8,855 nt of DNA. Source: Stenotrophomonas sp. GTDB lineage: Bacteria > Pseudomonadota > Gammaproteobacteria > Xanthomonadales > Xanthomonadaceae. The stretch is from contig DQIG01000265.1 in assembly GCA_003525885.1 (NCBI GenBank), positions 7,758 to 16,612 on the forward strand. Reading direction: 5' to 3'. This document shows, in pieces, positions 6,821-8,855 of the stretch (position 1 is its first letter; the number at the start of each line of letters is the position of its first letter). Under the pieces are notes generated by a model. That model saw only the letters and a list, made by a program, of their open reading frames with translations, had not been told where the DNA came from and ran no database searches. Both the position numbers and the translations under genes were made by a program.

Positions 6821-8743
6821 TCAGAACCCGCAGAAGCAGTACGCCAGCGCCTTCACCGGTGCACCGTTGCCCTTTTCGCGGGCCGCGTTCTCGACGAAGC
6901 GCAACTGAGTGTCCACTTCCGGCATCGTGCGTGCCAGCATCATCCGCGCCATGCCCGAATCGGACAGCATCCAGGCACCGGCACGACTGCCAGCGAAACC
7001 GCTGACGAACTGCGCGAACGGCGTCGCCGCCTTCTCGATGTAGCGCACGCGGTAGGCGTCGGCCTTGCCGAGCTTGGCGCGGCTGGCGGCGTCGGCCACG
7101 GCATCCTTCAGGCCACCGAAGGCATCGACCAGGCCGCGTTCCTTGGCCTGTGCACCGCTCCACACGCGGCCGCGGGCAACCTCGTCCACCGCCTCGACCG
7201 GCTTCTTGCGGGCGTCGGCAACGCGACCGGTGAAGTCGGCGTAGCCCTTGTTGATCACCGTCTGGATGACCTGGCCCACGGCCGGGTCCATCGGGCGGGT
7301 GACGTCGAAGGCACCGGCGAAGCGGGTGGTGCCCACGCCGTCGGTATGCACGCCGATCTTGTCCAGGGCGCGGCTGAAGTTCGGCACCATGCCGAAGATG
7401 CCGATCGAACCGGTGATGGTCGACGGATCGGCATAGATGCGATCGGCGTTCATGCTGATCCAGTAGCCACCGGAGGCGGCCAGGTCACCCATCGACACCA
7501 CCACCGGCTTGCCAGCGGCCTGCAGCGCCACCACTTCGCGGCGGATCTGCTCGGAGGCGAACACTTCACCGCCCGGCGAATCCACGCGCAGCACTACCGC
7601 CTTCACGTTGTCGTCGTCGCGCGCGGCACGCAGCAGCGCCGAGGTCGACTCGCCACCGATGCGGCCGGCCGGCAGGTCACCGCCACTGATTTCGCCGGCG
7701 GCCACCACCACCGCCACCTGCGGACGCGAGTCCACCGGGTTGCGGCGCGCATCGAGCTGTCCCAGGTAGGTGCCGAAGTCGACGTTGCGGAAACCACCGT
7801 CGGCATCTTCGTCGGCCACGCCGCGCTCGATCATCAGATCCTCGAATTCCTCGCGGGTCTTCAGCGCGGTCACCAGCTTCTGCTGCAGGGCGAACTTGGC
7901 CAGGTCGCCACCGGCGGCAGCGATGCCTTCCGGCAGGGTGTCAATGCCGGCGGCCAGCTGTGCCGGATCCAGGCGGCGGGCCTTGGCGATGTCGCCCAGG
8001 TAGCGCTGCCACACGTCATTCATCCAGAACAGGTCGGCTTCCTTGGAGGCCGGCGACGCAGCATCAAGCACGTACGGCTCGGCCGCGGACTTGTACTCGC
8101 CCACCTTGAACAGGTGCACGTCCACGCCCAGCTTGTCCTGCAGGCCGGTGCGGAAGTACTGGCGGTAGCGGCCGAGGCCCTCGAGCACGACCGAACCCAT
8201 CGGGTCCAGGTAGACCTCGTCGGCCTGTGCAGCCAGCAGGTACTGCGACTGGCCCATGCTCTCGCTGTAGGCCACCAGCTGCTTGCCGGAAGCGCGCAGG
8301 TCCTGCAGCGCGGCGGCGACTTCACGCAGCGAAGCGAAGCCCGATGGCTGCAGCTTGTCCAGCTCCAGCACTACGCGCTCGATCTTCTTGTCTTCCTTGG
8401 CCGACTCGATCACCCGCAGCAGGTCGCGCAGCTGGATCTCCTCGGCACCGTTGTCGCCCACCGCCTTGGCCAGCGCGCGGCTGACCGGATCGGCACTGAA
8501 CTGCTCGACCAGGCGGCCTTCCGGCGCGATCACGAGCGTCGTGCGGTCCTGCAGCGACTTGCTGGCACCGGCCCCCATGCCGGCGGCGATGACGAACATC
8601 ACCAGCAGCAGGAACAGCAGGCCGAAGAACACCAGGTTGAGGATCAACCGGCGTGTGAAGTTCATGACGTCCCACAGCCCGATGAAGAAGCTGGCGACGG
8701 GATTGCGACGCGCCGGGGGCAGCGGGGGCACGGGTTGATTCAT
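6821..8743 (-). CDS. sppA: Signal peptide peptidase SppA, 67K type (protease IV)
   Basis: A 640-residue inner-membrane serine protease that degrades signal peptides left after protein export. It has a cytoplasmic N-terminus (1-32, Pro-rich), one membrane helix (about 33-55, LILNLVFFGLLFLLLVMFVI), and a periplasmic region made of two S49 domains. This is the long, tandem-domain E. coli type (618 residues). The Ser/Lys dyad is visible: K218 in the N-domain motif GEYKSAAEPY, and S424 in the C-domain motif GDLAASGGYWISM; these correspond to K209 and S409 of E. coli. VLRVDSPGGEVFASE (384-398) and GSIGIFG (445-451) are also typical. ATG 8743 is chosen because GGAG lies 6 nt upstream; an in-frame ATG at 8812 would add 23 residues and overlap the probable promoter. 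The C-terminus ends in an unusual ALAYCFCGF. The gene is monocistronic, with its own terminator. Confidence 0.97.
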   Translation of the reverse strand: MNQPVPPLPPARRNPVASFFIGLWDVMNFTRRLILNLVFFGLLFLLLVMFVIAAGMGAGASKSLQDRTTLVIAPEGRLVEQFSADPVSRALAKAVGDNGAEEIQLRDLLRVIESAKEDKKIERVVLELDKLQPSGFASLREVAAALQDLRASGKQLVAYSESMGQSQYLLAAQADEVYLDPMGSVVLEGLGRYRQYFRTGLQDKLGVDVHLFKVGEYKSAAEPYVLDAASPASKEADLFWMNDVWQRYLGDIAKARRLDPAQLAAGIDTLPEGIAAAGGDLAKFALQQKLVTALKTREEFEDLMIERGVADEDADGGFRNVDFGTYLGQLDARRNPVDSRPQVAVVVAAGEISGGDLPAGRIGGESTSALLRAARDDDNVKAVVLRVDSPGGEVFASEQIRREVVALQAAGKPVVVSMGDLAASGGYWISMNADRIYADPSTITGSIGIFGMVPNFSRALDKIGVHTDGVGTTRFAGAFDVTRPMDPAVGQVIQTVINKGYADFTGRVADARKKPVEAVDEVARGRVWSGAQAKERGLVDAFGGLKDAVADAASRAKLGKADAYRVRYIEKAATPFAQFVSGFAGSRAGAWMLSDSGMARMMLARTMPEVDTQLRFVENAAREKGNGAPVKALAYCFCGF

Positions 8744-8749
8744 GGAACG

Positions 8750-8753
8750 CTCC
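8750..8753 (-). promoter_or_regulatory. sppA: sppA ribosome binding site (decides start)
   Basis: GGAG on the minus strand lies 6 nt before the ATG at 8743. It supports the 640-residue form over the longer reading from 8812. Confidence 0.7.
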
Positions 8754-8776
8754 GGATGGCTTCTTGCCGTGGTACC

Positions 8777-8782
8777 AGCATA
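8777..8782 (-). promoter_or_regulatory. Candidate -10 box for sppA
   Basis: TATGCT on the minus strand, placed about 34 nt before the sppA ATG, would start transcription near 8770 and give a leader of about 27 nt containing the ribosome site. No clear -35 box is seen at 16-18 nt. Confidence 0.35.
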
Positions 8783-8826
8783 GCCGGTGCCGCGTGATGC
8801 AGCATCGGACACAAGTCAGGGGATCG

Positions 8827-8850
8827 CCCGCCATGGGTCGGCATGGCGGG
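8827..8850. repeat. Hairpin at right edge beside a G8 run
   Basis: CCCGCCATG (8827-8835) pairs perfectly with CATGGCGGG (8842-8850) around a 6-nt loop. Eight G residues (8848-8855) end the window. No T-run is visible on either side, so a terminator call is not supported. It may belong to a neighbouring gene or an intergenic repeat cut by the edge. Confidence 0.4.
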
Positions 8851-8855
8851 GGGGG

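Noticed and set aside
5613..6830. Shared 12-mer GATCAGAACCCG at the ends of the SDR and sppA genes
   Set aside because: Both proteins end in Gly-Phe-stop, but a 12-base match in a window of this size is expected by chance, and the surrounding bases differ.
6719..8797. 692-residue plus-strand reading frame opposite sppA
   Set aside because: It is fully antisense to a gene with intact catalytic motifs. Its His/Val/Leu/Gln-rich composition is what the complement of a high-GC gene produces, and no domain or ribosome site is seen.
8833..8855. Possible plus-strand start (MGRHGG...) at the right edge
   Set aside because: Only seven codons are visible, lying inside a palindrome and a G-run, with no ribosome site. 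It cannot be supported.

Overview
The window is GC-rich chromosomal DNA that reads as Stenotrophomonas (S. maltophilia group) or a very close Xanthomonadaceae relative. Three observations point there: the character of TopA (no zinc fingers, lysine/alanine tail), a pair of cysteine-rich secreted DUF4124-type proteins, and GTAG-headed palindromic repeats matching the SMAG class of REP elements known from S. maltophilia. The genus call is made from recalled features, not from a search.

Layout, left to right. (1) 3-719 (+): 3' part of a gene whose C-terminal 190 residues are an RDD-family membrane protein, preceded in frame by an unrelated-looking secreted beta-rich segment. (2) 720-912: a terminator-like hairpin and a candidate topA promoter. 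(3) 913-3345 (+): topA, DNA topoisomerase I. (4) 3346-3473: two hairpins, one a clear SMAG repeat. (5) 3474-4034 (+): tsaC, threonylcarbamoyl-AMP synthase for tRNA t6A. (6) 4078-4767 and 4802-5521 (+): two tandem paralogous secreted proteins with DUF4124-like segments and a shared C-terminal cysteine pattern. (7) 5532-5604: a perfect inverted pair of 25-bp SMAG repeats between convergent genes. (8) 5615-6391 (-): an SDR oxidoreductase of tropinone-reductase type. (9) 6503-6715 (+): a 70-residue lipoprotein, divergent from the SDR. (10) 6727-6799: an imperfect dyad and a rho-independent terminator between convergent genes. (11) 6821-8743 (-): sppA, the membrane-bound signal peptide peptidase. 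(12) 8744-8855: sppA promoter region and an edge hairpin next to a G8 run.

Functionally this is mostly housekeeping: DNA supercoiling, tRNA modification and signal-peptide turnover, plus small envelope proteins of unknown role. I see no CRISPR array, phage, IS element, toxin-antitoxin pair or defence locus, and no integrated new system. The most interesting items are the tandem DUF4124 paralogues, the apparent fusion at the left edge, and the outward-GTAG arrangement of REP pairs in two gaps.
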